64,000 nucleotides of DNA. Origin: Mauremys mutica (Eukaryota; Chordata; Testudines; Geoemydidae). The DNA is taken from contig NW_025422903.1 of NCBI RefSeq assembly GCF_020497125.1, positions 1-64,000 of the forward strand. The letters are read 5' to 3'. The first letter of the stretch is position 1, and the number at the start of each line of letters is the position of its first letter. The notes under the pieces are model-generated. The model had not been told where the DNA came from and did not search any database. It saw only the letters and a list, made by a program, of their open reading frames with translations. The position numbers were made by a program, and so were the translations under genes. Positions 1 to 11,000 of this stretch are shown here, one piece after another.

Positions 1-960
1 CGGGGGCGGGGGGAGGGGACACCGGGCTGACAGGGGGGACACCGGGCCGGCCGGGGACAGGGGGAGGGGACACCGGGCCGGCCGGGGACAGGGGGAGGGG
101 ACACCGGGCCGGCCGGGGGGGGGGGAGGGGACACCGGGTCCGGCCGGGGGGTGGGGGGAGGGGACACCGGGCCGGCCGGGGGCGGGGGGAGGGGACACCG
201 GGCCGGCCGGGGGGCGGGGGGGGGCCACCGGGCCGGCCGGGGGGGGGGGGGCGGGGACCCCGGGCCGGCGGGGGGGGGGGGGGGGACACCGGGCCGGCCG
301 GGGGGGGGGGGACGGGACACCGGGCCGGCCGGGGGCGGGGGGAGGGGGACACCGGGCTGACAGGGGCGACACCGGGCCGGCCGGGGGCGGGGGGGGGACA
401 CCGGGCTGACAGGGGGGACACCGGGCCGGCCGGGGTGGGGGGAGGGGACACCGGGCCGGCCGGGGGCGGGGGGCGGGGACACCGGGCCGGCCGGGGGGGG
501 GGGGAGGGGGACACCGGGCCGGCCGGGGGCGGGCGGGGGGGGACACCGGGCCGGCCGGGGGCGGGGGGAGGGGACACCGGGCCGGCCGGGGGCGGGCGGG
601 GGGGGACACCGGGCCGGCCGGGGGCGGGGGGAGGGGACACCGGGCCGGGTGGGGGGGGACACCGGGCCGGCCGGGGCCGGGGGGGAGGGGACACCGGGCC
701 GGCCGGGGTGGGGGGAGGGGACCCCGGGCCGGCCGGGGTGGGGGGGGGGGACACCGGGCCGGCCGGGGGCGGGGGGAGGGGACACCGGGCCGGCCGGGGG
801 CGGGGGGAGGGGACACCGGGCCGGCCGGGGGCGGGGCACACCGGGCCGGTGGGGGGGGACACCGGGCCGGCCGGGGGCGGGGGGGGACACCGGGCCGGCC
901 GGGGGGGGGGGAGGGGACACCGGGCCGGCCGGGGGCGGGGGGAGGGGACACCGGGCCGGC
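1..960 (+). repeat. G-rich minisatellite in a CACNA1F intron
   Basis: About 30 units of roughly 30-35 bp are built on GGGGACACCGGGCCGGCC followed by a variable G run. The array starts at the window edge and stops about 35 bp before the acceptor of exon 997-1119. It is intronic and G-rich on the transcript-sense strand. Long open frames across it are repeat artefacts. Confidence 0.9.
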
Positions 961-996
961 CGGGGGGGCTGCCCCACGGTTCAGGTCTCCCCCCAG

Positions 997-3900
997 GCCG
1001 GGCTGCAGACCCTGCAGGACCTGGGCCCCGAGATGCGCCGGGCGCTGTCCTGCGACCTGGAGGAGGGCGAGGAGGCGGCCGGGGACACCCTGTGTGAGGA
1101 GGAGCAGCTGACATGCCAGGTGAGACCCCCCCCGCCCCCTCCCCAGCACCCGCTGCCCCTCCCGCCACGGCTCCCGGTACCACCCACTACCCCCCGGGTG
1201 TCCCCCAAGTGCCCCACCCCCAGTTAACCCCTCCCCCCGTGTCACCACAGACCCCAGAGGCACTGCTCGGCAGCGCCCCCGACCACCGCCCCACGGCGCC
1301 CGTCTCCGCCCCGGCCGAGGGGGGTGGGGAGCCCCTGGCCAACGGGCTGCTGGACCCCCGGCGCCCCTCTTCCGCCAGTCTGGCCAGGACCCCCAACCAC
1401 CCCCCCAGCTACGAGGAGAACGAGAGGGGGCAGGAGGAACTGCCCGAGCTACCCCACATCCCCAGCAGGCGCCGCATGAGCAGGTACCGGACGCCGGGGT
1501 TCTCCCCCGGCTCTGGGGGAGGAGGGGGGCCGGGGGGCTCCTGGGTTCTCCCCCGGCTCTGGGGGAGGAGGGGGGCTTGGGGGGCTCCTGGGTTCTCCCC
1601 CGGCTCCGGGAGGGGAGTGGGGGCTTGTGGGTTAGAGCGGGGGGGAGGGCTGGGAGCTAGGACTCCTGGGTTCTCTCCCCGGCTCTGGGAGGGCAGTGGA
1701 GGCTGGTGGTTAGAGCAGGGGGGGCTCGGAGCCAGGATTCCTGGGTTCTCTCCCCAGTTCTGGGAGGGGCTGGGAGCCAGGACTCCTGGGTTCTCTCCCC
1801 AGCTCTGGGAGGGGAGTGGGGGCTGGTGGTTAGAGCAGGGGGGGCTCGGAGCCAGGATTCCTGGGTTCTCTCCCCAGTTCTGGGAGGGCAGTGGGGGCTG
1901 GTGGTTAGAGCAGGGGGGCTCGGAGCCAGGACTCCTGGGTTCTCTCCCTGGATCTGGGAGGGCAGTGGGGGCTGGTGGTTAGAGCGTGGGGGGGGGGGCT
2001 GGGAGCCAGGACTCCTGGGTTCTCTCCCCAGTTCTGGGAGGGGCTGGGAGCCAGGACTCCTGGATTCTCTCCCTGGCTCTGGGAGGGGAGTGGGGGCTGG
2101 TGGTTAGAGCAGGGGGGGCTCGGAGCCAGGACTCCTGGGTTCCCAGTGTCTGTGTGTCTGTCCAGGCGGAGCTCCGACGGGAGCTGTATCCCCCCGACGG
2201 TGCATGAGGAGCCCGCCCCAGCCGAGGAGACGGCGGGGCAGCAAGGCTACAATAGCCGGGAGGACGACTCGGAGAGCCTGGCTTCTCAGGACAGGTGGGG
2301 CGCTGAGATGCAGCCACCTCTGGGGCAGGGCGGCTGGGGAACAGCCACACATAACGCCTCACGGGCAGGGCTCCCGCACACTGGGATTGAGCTTGGACGC
2401 CTGGGTTCCCACCCTGACTCTTGCGGGTTGGAGCTGGAGTGGGGCTTGGGTTTACCCCACCTCCTAGCAACCGGGGAGCACCCCCCACATTGCCCCACAG
2501 GGGAGCTGGGCGGGGGGCGGTGCTGACTGAGGTGTTTTCCGTCTCTCTCTCCTTCTGTCCATCTGACACTTTTGTCTTCCCTTCCTTCATTGTGTGACCC
2601 CGTGGGGTTCGGCCCCGGATGCCGGGGTTCCCCCTTCCTCCTTTCCTTCCTGCTCCGGTGCAGGCAGCCGTGTCTGGGGGACGCCCGGCTCTACCGGCGC
2701 CGCTGGGATGATGGCGGCTATGGGGGGTCCCTGCCGCTGCCCCATCGCCGCCTCTCCAACGCCCACCCGGCCGGGGGACCGGGGGGCCGCCTGGCCAAGC
2801 GCCGACGCCTCCTGCCCCCCACGCCCGCAGGTAGGGGGCTGGGGGCCAGGGCTAGCGAGGGGGAGGGGAGGGGCCACAGGGTGGGCTAGGGAGTGGTTGG
2901 GGAGGGGCAAACAGCTGGAAGTGGTGCTGGGGGCGGGGCAAGGGACAAAGATCTGGCGGTGGGCGGGGCTAGGGGAGGGGCTGGAAGGTGTGAGGGGCGG
3001 GGCTAGGGGTGTGGGCGGGGCTAGGGGCGGGGACGAAAGGAACATTGAGGCCGGGCAAGGGGCGGGGCTAGGGTGGGCAAGGGAGGGGAGATTTGAGGAT
3101 GGGGCAAGGTGGGAGGGGTGGGGCTGGGGGACAAGGCAGAGGGGGAGGGACAGGGGGTGGGGCTTGATGGGAAGGGGCGGGGCCTGGGCTGAGGCCATGT
3201 GAGCGCTGGGGAGTAAGGCCCCCCCCGTTGGCCCCCCCAGGCCGGAAGCCGCCCTTCCTCATGCAGTGTTTGCAGCGGCAGGGCAGCTGTGAGGACATGC
3301 CCATCCCGGGCACCTACCACCAGAACGCCCCGGACCGGCGCCACCACCCCCAGGTACCTGCACCTGGGGCCGCCTCTCGCACGGCCATTCGCACGAGGCG
3401 GCACGCCCGGGGTCTCTGACGGGACGATCGTGCGGGGTGGCAGAGCCGGTGCAGAGCTCTCTCTCTCGTTCACGGTGCCCTGGCTGGGGACCGGGACCGG
3501 CTCGGCTCTAGGCACCGGCAAATCAAGCACAATTCCAGGGGGCAGCACTCCGGGCAGTTGTGCTCTGCCTCTCGGAGCTTGGGGCGGCCTGGCTGGGGAC
3601 GGGCACCTAGCGCCCGCTGGGGGGTGGGCGCCTCCTTTGGTGCCACGGGGCGTCTCCCAGCCTGTGTCCATAACAGCCAGAGGGCAGACGCTCTGCACGT
3701 GGAGCTGAGCCACGGGGCTGTGTGCGTGCGATGGTGCGACGGGGTGTGTGCGCATGTGATGGTGCGCGGGGTATGTGTGCATGCGATGGTGCAGCATGGG
3801 GTATGTGCATGCTGAAGTGCAATGGGGGCTCTGTGCGTGCAATGGTGCAATAGGGACTTGTGCATGTGATGGTGCAACAGAGGGCATGTGCATGCGATGG

Positions 3901-5248
3901 TGCGATGGGGCATGTGATGGTGCAAAGGGGGCTGAGTGCCCATGACGGTGTGATGGGGGGCCCTGTGCATGTGATGGTGTGACTGGGTGTGTGTGCGTGC
4001 GATGGTGGATGGGGGGCGTGTGCGTGCAATGGTGCAACGGGACGTGATGGTACGACTGGGGGTGTGTGCGTGCGATGGGGGGCGTGTGCTCCCCCCACAG
4101 CCCCCCTCACCCCGCTCTCCCCCCCAGGGCTACGGCAGCGCCGCCTCCTGGCACAGCACCAGCCGCCCCCCGGGGGACTCCTCGCAGGCCTGGGCTGCGC
4201 CCCCCAAGCGGGGCCGGCTGCTCTACGCCCCACTGCTGCTGGTGGAGGAGGGGGGGCTGACGGTCAGGGGCTGGGGGGAGAAGAGCAGCAGCCGCAGCCT
4301 CCCGCCCCCCTCCCGCACCCGCTGGGGGGCCCACGAGCCGGACCTGCCCTGGCCCCCCTACGCCCATCTCCACGTGCCCAGTCCCAGCTACCACGACCAG
4401 CGGGGCAGCGCTGACAGCCTGGTGGAAGCCGTGAGTCGGGGGGCCGGCTGGCTGGGGGGGGCAGGGAATGGAGCAGGGGCACGTCCCCTCCGGGGGCCCC
4501 GGCTGGCTGGGGGGGCAGGGAATGGGGTACGGGGCCCGTCCCCTCCGGGGGGCAGGGAATGGGGTACGGGGCCCGTCCCCTCTGGGGGCCCCGGCTGGCT
4601 GGGGGGGCCGGGAATGGGGTATGGGGCCCGTCCCCTCCGGGGGCCCCGGCTGGCTGGGGGGGGCCGGGAATGGGGTACGGGGCCCGTCCCCTCCGGGGGG
4701 CAGGGAATGGGGTACGGGGCCCGTCCCCTCCGGGGGCCCCGGCTGGCTCTGGGGGGGCCGGGAATGGGGTACGGTGCCCGTCCCCTCCGGGGGGCTGGGA
4801 ATGGGGTATGGGGCCCGTCCCCTCCGGGGGCCCCGGCTGGCTCTGGGGGGGCCGGGAATGGGGTACGGGGCCCGTCCCCTCCGGGGGGCTGGGAATGGGG
4901 TACGGGGCCCGTCCCCTCCGGGGGCGCTGGCTGGCTGGGGGGCCGGGCGGGCGCCTCCGTCTCTCTGACCCCCCGTCCCCCCAGGTGCTGATCTCGGAGG
5001 GCCTGGGGCTCTACGCCCGGGACCCCAAGTTCGTGGCCTTTGCCAAGCGGGAGATCGCCGACGCCTGTCACATGACCATCGCCGAGATGGAGAGCGCCGC
5101 CTCCGACCTGCTGAGCCGCGGGCGGGGCGCTGGGGGGCCCCTGGGCAGCGACGGGGAGGGGGCCCCCCTGTACAGCGACGAGGAGCCGTTCCGCTCGCGG
5201 GCCGAGGACGAGCTGGCCGACGAGATGGTCTGTGTGGCCTCGTATTGA
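997..5248 (+). CDS. CACNA1F: CACNA1F, voltage-gated L-type calcium channel alpha-1F (Cav1.4), 3' part only
   Basis: These are the last seven coding exons: 997-1119, 1251-1483, 2166-2294, 2664-2830, 3241-3353, 4128-4430 and 4985-5248 (stop TGA 5246-5248). All boundaries are AG/GT and the phases join in frame to give 443 C-terminal residues. The segment is the cytoplasmic tail after the last membrane domain. It opens with [17 protein letters not shown], as in the human Cav1.4 tail. It contains the proximal C-terminal regulatory segment [14 protein letters not shown] (across exons 4 and 5), [32 protein letters not shown], and the distal regulatory domain [20 protein letters not shown]. In the family, the proximal and distal segments interact and suppress calcium-dependent inactivation of the photoreceptor channel. 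Phrases such as [11 protein letters not shown] and QRQGSCED fit Cav1.4 better than Cav1.2 or Cav1.3. The 5' exons, including all membrane segments, lie upstream of the window. Most introns are filled with tandem repeats. Confidence 0.93.
1485..2150 (+). repeat. Family B array (MIR/CORE-SINE head-like) in a CACNA1F intron
   Basis: This is a tandem array with GGACTCCTGGGTTCTC (a B-box-like core) and GGTGGTTAGAGC (an A-box-like core). Units are about 75 bp, with some shorter ones of about 37 bp. It fills the intron between exons 1251-1483 and 2166-2294. Confidence 0.85.
2298..2372 (-). repeat. Family A repeat, single copy
   Basis: One copy of the GAGATGCAGCCACCTCTGG...GGGGAACAGCC...CATAACGC element starts just 4 bp after the donor of exon 2166-2294. 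The orientation label is arbitrary: copies reading GAGATGCAGCC on + are called minus. Confidence 0.75.
2835..3200 (+). repeat. GGGGCGGGGCTAGGG-type low-complexity intron
   Basis: Irregular repeats of GGGGCGGGGCTAGGGG and related purine-rich words fill the intron between exons 2664-2830 and 3241-3353. No coding or other signal was seen. Confidence 0.7.
3715..4085 (+). repeat. GTGCGATGGTGC-type tandem repeat
   Basis: Degenerate GTGTGCATGCGATGGTGC words recur at about 30-40 bp in the intron before exon 4128-4430. The preceding 3354-3714 is unique-looking intron with no gene signal. Confidence 0.75.
4436..4962 (+). repeat. Minisatellite in the last CACNA1F intron
   Basis: Alternating units contain GGGAATGGGGTACGGGGCCC and CGGGGGCCCCGGCTGGCT. 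They form about 10 units and occupy almost the whole intron between exons 4128-4430 and 4985-5248. Confidence 0.88.
4985..5248 (+). CDS. CACNA1F: CACNA1F terminal coding exon (distal C-terminal regulatory domain)
   Basis: The acceptor CCCCCAG ends at 4984 and the exon opens [16 protein letters not shown]. It continues [19 protein letters not shown], the helical distal regulatory element of L-type channels, then a Gly/Ser-rich linker. It ends in an acidic DELADEM segment followed by VCVASY and the stop. Together with the end of the previous exon (GSADSLVEA) it forms the C-terminal modulator that competes with calmodulin in Cav1.4. Confidence 0.92.
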   Translation: MLISEGLGLYARDPKFVAFAKREIADACHMTIAEMESAASDLLSRGRGAGGPLGSDGEGAPLYSDEEPFRSRAEDELADEMVCVASY

Positions 5249-5580
5249 CCGGGGCGGGGGGCGCGAGGACCCCCCCGAGGGGACCCCCAGGACTCAGAGA
5301 TACAGCTGGACCCGCCCCCAAGGGCAGGGAGCCTCCCGGGGGAGCCCCCCGGGGGTGCAGCTGGGGGCAGTGGGGGGGCAGGAGAAGACAGATGAGGGGG
5401 CTCCCCCCCAAAGGCAGCCCCCTCATTGGCCGAGGCAGGCTCCTGCCCTGGGGGGGGGGGCTGTGCCAGCAGCCCCGCCTCCTTTGCTGAAGCCACGCCC
5501 CCACCCAATGGGGAGCCCCCTAGGGTCGGGGCGGGGGGCGGAGCTGGGACAGTTCAATAAAGTCTCTTTGGAAGAAGTGA
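5249..5580 (+). other. CACNA1F: CACNA1F 3' UTR
   Basis: This GC-rich segment runs from the stop codon to shortly after the AATAAA signal at 5556-5561. The end is inferred from the signal plus 10-30 bp. No other gene is visible in it. Confidence 0.75.
5556..5561 (+). terminator. CACNA1F poly(A) signal AATAAA
   Basis: A canonical AATAAA lies in the context AGTTCAATAAAGTCTC about 310 bp after the CACNA1F stop. It is followed by a GT-rich segment (GTGAGGTCTGGGGTCTCCTGTT), as expected of a downstream element. Confidence 0.85.
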
Positions 5581-5699
5581 GGTCTGGGGTCTCCTGTTGG
5601 GGGGGGGGGTGTCGCAGGGACCCCCCAGCACAGGATATTTGGGTGGGGGAATCGCCTAGAGGAACAGGACTGTGGCCGCATCCACCCCAATGGGAGCCC

Positions 5700-6012
5700 C
5701 CCACTCCCAAGGAGAGAACCCAGGAGTCCGGCTCCCAGCCCCCCCTGCTCTAGCCACCGGACCCCACTCCCCTCCCAGAGCCAGGGAGAGAACACAGGAG
5801 TCCGACTCCCAGCCCCCCCTGCTCTAACCACCAGCCCCCACTCCCCTCCCAGAGCCGGAGAGAGAACCCAGGCGTCCTGGCTCCCAGCCTCCCCTGCTCT
5901 AACCACTAAACCCCACCCCCTCCCAGAGCCGGAGAGAGAACCCAGGAGTCCAGCTCCCAGCCCCCCCTGCTCTAGCCACCACACCCCACTCGCCTCCCAG
6001 AGCTGGGGACAG
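5700..6012 (-). repeat. Family B array, inverse orientation
   Basis: About four units read GAGAACCCAGGAGTCC on + (reverse of the B-box-like GGACTCCTGGGTTCTC). They lie in the CACNA1F-GRIPAP1 intergenic region. Confidence 0.85.
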
Positions 6013-6309
6013 ACCCCTGGGCCCAGCCACAGTGTCTTCCCCCCGCCCCCCCGTTCCCGTGCGGGGAGGGGGCGGGGGGGCCGCCCTCGCAGACCCATGG
6101 ACAATTGGGGCAGAGGGGTTCTTATCTCGTCCCAGCGCTCGGGGGGGCTCTCCCTGGCCCTATTATAAATACCCTCAATTCCTCCCGGGTCCAGCCCCCA
6201 AGCCCCACCCCGCATCAGGCCAGGAATGGAGGGGGCATGTGTGGGGGTGAGCCCTGGGGCCAGGAGTCCGTCCGAATGCACACGCCCTGCAGCGGTGACA
6301 CAGCGATGG

Positions 6310-6980
6310 TTTGCCCAGTGCGGAGATGCAGCCGCCTCTGGGGCACCACCGGGGCACAGCCGTGCATAACGCTGCAGGAGAACAGCTCCTCTGGCGCTGA
6401 GATGCAGCCACCTCTGGGGCACCACCAGGGCACAGCCGTGTATAACGCTGCAGGAGAACGGCTCCTCTGGCGCTGAGATGCAGCCACCTCTGGGGCACCA
6501 CCGGGGAACAGCCGTGTATAACGCTGCAGGAGAACGGCTCCTCTGGCGCTGAGATGCAGCCACCTCTGGGGCACCACCAGGGCACAGCCGTGTATAACGC
6601 TGCAGGAGAACGGCTCATCTGGCAGTGAGATGCAGCCGCCTCTGAGGCACCACCAGGGCACAGCCGTGTATAACGCTGCAGGAGAACGGCTCATCTGGCA
6701 CTGAGATGCAGCCGCCTCTGAGGCACCACCGGGGCACAGCCGTGTATAACGCTGCAGGAGAACGGCTCATCTGGCACTGAGATGCAGCCGCCTCTGGGGC
6801 ACCACCGGGGCACAGCCGTGTATAACGCTGCAGGAGAACGGCTCATCTGGCGCTGAGATGCAGCCGCCTCTGGGGCACCACCGGGTCACAGCCGTGCATA
6901 ACGCTGCAGGAGAACGGCTCAGCCAGCACGGAGATGCAGCCGCCTCTGGGGCACCACCGGGGAACAGCCGCACCTAACGC
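6310..6980 (-). repeat. Family A array, about nine 78-bp units
   Basis: Tandem copies contain GAGATGCAGCCGCCTCTGGG, GCACCACCGGGGCACAGCC and GTGTATAACGCTGCAGG. Copies are very similar, implying recent expansion or homogenisation. This is intergenic. 6013-6309 holds no gene, only a TATAAATA word at 6165-6172. Confidence 0.9.
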
Positions 6981-7364
6981 CGCCTGGTTTCTTTGTCCTG
7001 GACCTGGGCGGTCGCCAGCGCCCGGCTGCCGGGGGTCAGGCTCGAGGGGGCTCATCTGCGGCTCTGCCCAAAGCCCCCAGGCCGGGAGGACGCAGCCAGG
7101 CCGAGCCCCCCGGCCTTCTCCGAGGACCCCGCCGTGGGGCAGGGGCAGCTGCCCCGGGTCCGGGCGGGTCTCAGCCAGTTCGTCCCGCCCCAAGGCAGCC
7201 CCCGGGCTCGGAGCAGAGGGGAAACTGAGGCACCCGGGCCAGTCCCATGTCCCCGCAATCCGCACCCGGCACTGGGCTCCTTAGCGCTGCCCCCGGGCCT
7301 GGCTGCTCGTTAGTGCCGCAGCCTCAGGCTCGTTAACTGGGCCCGGCTTCCCCCAGGGCCCCTT

Positions 7365-7492
7365 CGTTAATCTGGTAATTAGCTAATTGGGGCTGGCTCA
7401 TCAGCGCTAATTAAGGGACCTAGGCATTGGGTGGGTTGACAGGGGCAGCCCAGCAGTCACTAATTGTTAGTTAATTAATCCTAATTAATGGG
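7365..7492. promoter_or_regulatory. Cluster of TAAT-core homeodomain-type sites
   Basis: Within 130 bp there are TAATCT (7368-7373), palindromic TAATTAGCTAATT (7376-7388), CTAATTAA (7407-7414), TAATT (7461-7465) and TTAATTAATCCTAATTAATG (7471-7490, which includes TAATCC). This is an AT-rich island in very GC-rich surroundings, 1.9 kb after the CACNA1F stop and about 0.5 kb before the GRIPAP1 start codon. TAATCY is the CRX/OTX type and TAATTAGC is a VSX/CHX10-type site. An enhancer function is inference. Confidence 0.45.
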
Positions 7493-7559
7493 TGGCACCA
7501 ATGGGGGAGGGGGGAAGGGCGGGGGCGCTGGAGGACCAAAGAGGGTAACCTTCCCTGCC

Positions 7560-8005
7560 CTCGTCTCTATGGTCACTGCGGTTCCGGGCTCACAAGTGGA
7601 CGCTCTGCCCACGGGTGGCGCCATAATATCTATCGTGGCCACTTCCGGTTTTTCAGCGAGCGACTCCGGCTTCTCGCGCGCCGACCATCTCTATGGTCCT
7701 CGCATCCTTTCGGCGGGCGACGCTCTGTCACTCACGGCTCCATGGCCTCTCCTTCCGGCTTGAGCCTCTGCGCCTCTATGGTCCTCACTTCCGGTTCCTA
7801 GGGGGGCGAAGAGCGCGACTGTCTCTCCCGCCCGTCCTGGCGGCGCCCGGCTACTCTCTATGGTCTCCACTTCCTGCTTCCGGGCGACGTTCTCGCCGGC
7901 CTCCCCCGGCAACTCTATGCTCCGCTCTTAAAGTCCCCCGCACCGCTACACTCACGGCCGGGGCGGGCGGCGGTTTTTTGCCCTCCGACGGGCGGGGGCC
8001 GGAAG
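7560..8005 (+). promoter_or_regulatory. GRIPAP1 promoter region with multimerised ETS-like motifs
   Basis: This CpG-rich stretch lies directly upstream of the GRIPAP1 ATG. CTCTATGG or close variants recur at about 7565, 7629, 7689, 7738, 7774, 7855 and 7912. They are often followed by (C)ACTTCCGG-type ETS/GABP sites (7641, 7752, 7787, 7877). No TATA box is seen near the gene start. The start-codon context GGAAGATGGCG (8001-8011) matches the core of a YY1 site, a pattern common at housekeeping promoters. The transcription start itself cannot be placed from sequence alone. Confidence 0.6.
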
Positions 8006-11000
8006 ATGGCGCAGGCTCTGTCGGCGGAGGAGTTCCAGCGGCTGCAGGTGCGGGGGACCCAGGCGTCCGGGCCCCCCCCCGCCCCGGGGGGAGAACCCAG
8101 GCGTCCGGGCCCCCCCCCCCGCTCTGACCCGCCCCAGCCGGGGGGAGAACCCAGGCGTCCGGGCCCCCACTCTGACCCCCCCCGCCCCGAGCCGGCGGGA
8201 GAACCCAGGCGTCCGGGCCCCCCCCCCGCTCTGACACCCCCCCCCGCCCCAGCCGGGGGGTGTACCCCGGCGTCCGGGCCCCCCCCCCGCTCTGACGCCC
8301 CCCGCCCCGAGCCGGGGGGAGAACCCAGGCGTCCGGGCCCCCCCCCCGCTCTGACCCCCCCCGCCCCAGCTGGGGGGAGAACCCAGGCGTCCGGGCCCCC
8401 CCCCCGCTCTGACCCCCCCGCCCCAGCTGGGGGGAGAACCCAGACGTCCGGGCCCCCCCCCCCGCTCTGACCCCCCCGCCCCGAGCCGGGGGGAGAACCC
8501 AGGCGTCCGGGCCCCCGCTCTGACCCCCCCGCCCCGAGCCGGGGGGAGAACCCAGGCGTCCGGGCCCCCGCTCTGACCCCCCCCCCCGCCCCGAGCCGGG
8601 GGAGAACCCAGGCGTCCGGGCCCCCGCTCTGACCCCTGTGTGTTTGTGCCCAGGCGCAGCTGCTGGAGCTTCGCACCCAGAACTACCAGCTGTCGGACGA
8701 GCTGCGGAAAACCGGCGCCGGTAACGGGGGGGGGGGGGGACGCTGAGACTGACTCTCACCCTTGGGGGGGCCTTGGCTTCTGCCCAGCATCTCTCAGTCC
8801 CTGCCCCCCCCTGAGCCAGCCAGTCCCTGCCCTGGGGCCGGGTGGAGCCGGCGCCCCCCAGAGGGGCCAGGCCCCTGCCCCATTCCCTGCCCCCCCCCCC
8901 GAGCCAGCCAGTCCCCACCCTGGGGCCGGGTGGGAGCCGGTGCCCCCCAGAGGGGCCAGGCCCCTGCCCCATGCCCTCCCCCCCCCCCCCCGAGCCAGCC
9001 AGTCCCCGCCCTGGGGCTGGGGGGAGCCGGCGCCCCCCAGAGAAGCCAGGCCCCTGCCCCATTCCCCGCCCCCCCCCCCCCGAGCCAGCCAGTCCCCGCC
9101 CTGGGGCTGGGGGGAGCCGGCGGGGGAGGGAGAGCTCGGTGGTGGGAGCACTGGCCGGCTAACCCCAGGGCTGTGAGTTCAATCCTTGAGGGGGCCACTG
9201 AGGGATCTGCCTGGGGCTGGGCCCCCTTTGAGCAGGGGGTTGGACTAGATCCCTCCCGAGGCCCCTTCCCGCCCGGAGATTGTGTGATGCCCCCGAGGGG
9301 CCCACCCCCCGGCCGTGGTGTCTCACCTGGTCTCTCTCCCCACAGAACTGACCGGGCTCCGGCAGCGTGTGGCCTTTCTGGATAAGGAGCTCGCCAAGGC
9401 TCAGAAGGTACCTGCCCTTCCCGACCTGGGGAGCGCTGGGGCCCCGATCCTGCCTCTGAGCGCTGCCCACAGGGCCCTGCTCGCCTCACCTGCTTGAGGA
9501 TGCAGGGCCGGGGCGGCAGGGGATCAGCCGCGTAACCCCACGTGGAGGTGGTTTACTTGGCGCTGAGATGCGACCACCTCTGGGGCGGGACAGCTGGGGA
9601 ACAGCCGCACATAACACCACGCTGGGATGACTCGCCTGGCGCGGCGATGCAGCCGCCTCGGTGGTGGGTGGGAGGGAGGGAAGCTGAGGGGCTGCGGCGT
9701 TTAGTTACTGACTCTTCCCTTCTCTCGCTGTCTAGGCTCTGGGGAAAAGCAAGAAAGCTCAGGTGAGGCTGGCCCGGCGGCGGAGCGGGAAGGCTTCGGC
9801 CGAGCAGGGTGGTTCTCTGTCACCGGGACTGGCGTGAGGCCCGTCACCGGGGCGTCTGGGGGCTTCACCATCTACAAACGCCTTGATCTGCGCTTGTAGG
9901 CCGGTGCGATTGTCACTGTGTTCCAGACAGGGAAACTGAGGCACAGTTAAGTGAGCCACCTGGGAGGCAGCAGCAGAGCACCAGGAGTCCTGGCTCCCAG
10001 GCCCCCCTGCTCTAACCACCAGCCCCCACTCCCCTGCCAGAGCCAGGGAGAGAACCCAGGAGTCCTGGCTCCCAGCCCCCCCGGCTCTAACCACCAGCCC
10101 CCACTCCCCTCCCCGAGGCTGTTGGGGTGCCCGGCTCTGGGACTCGGTGGGAGGAGGGGATGGAATGAGGTGGGAGGGGATTGGGGGGAGAGTTGGGGTC
10201 AGGCTGGGGCGTGTTGGGTGAGTGTGTGAAGGTGGGGGGAGGGGATGGATCTTGGCAAGGGGCAGAGCTGGTGGCCTGGGGTGGGTCACAGCCGGTGTCA
10301 CGGCTGTGGGGGGGCCTGTGCCCGGGGGGGGTGGTTTCCCAGCCGGTGTCTGGGCTGGGGGGGGCTCTGTGCCCGGGGGGGGGTTCACAGCCGGTGTCCG
10401 GGCTGGGCGGGGGGGGCTCTGTGCCCGGGGGGTGCGGTTCACAACCGGTGGCCGGGCTGGGGGGGGGGCTCTGTGCCCGGGGGGGGGTTCACACCCGGTG
10501 TCCGGGCTGGGCGGGGGAGGCTCAGTGCCTGGGGGGGGTGTCTGTGCCCGGGGGGGGGTTCACAGCCGGTGTCCGGGCTGGGCGGGGGGGGGCTCTGTGC
10601 CCGGGGGGGGTTCACAGCCGGTGTCCGGGCTGGGGGGGGGTCTCTGTGCCCGGGGGGGGACCGAGAGGGGGGGGCGGCTGTGTGCTGGGGGGGGTTCCCA
10701 GGGGGTGTCCGGGCTGGGCGGGGGAGGCTCTGTGCCTGGGGGGGGGTGTCTGTGCCCGGGGGGGGTTTCACAGCCGGTGTCCGGGCTGGGCGGGGGGGGG
10801 CTCTGTGCCCGGGGGGGTTCACAGCCGGTGTCCGGGCTGGGGGGGGTCTCTGTGCCCGGGGGGGGGTCCGAGCTGGGGGGGCGGCTCTGTGCTGGGGGGG
10901 TTCACAGCCGGCCTGTGCCCCCCCCAGGAGGTGGAGGCGCTGCTGAGCGAGAATGAGATGCTGCAGAGCAAATTGCAGAGCCAGGACGAGGATTTCCGGC

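Noticed and set aside
997..1119. Assignment to CACNA1C, CACNA1D or CACNA1S in place of CACNA1F
   Set aside because: Later exons carry Cav1.4-type phrases ([31 protein letters not shown]), and the neighbours GRIPAP1-KCND1-OTUD5 match the CACNA1F chromosome region.
6160..6175. TATTATAAATA as a TATA box for an extra gene between CACNA1F and GRIPAP1
   Set aside because: No coding exon or splice pattern follows, only family A repeats. A similar TATAAATA at 62549 also has no gene after it.
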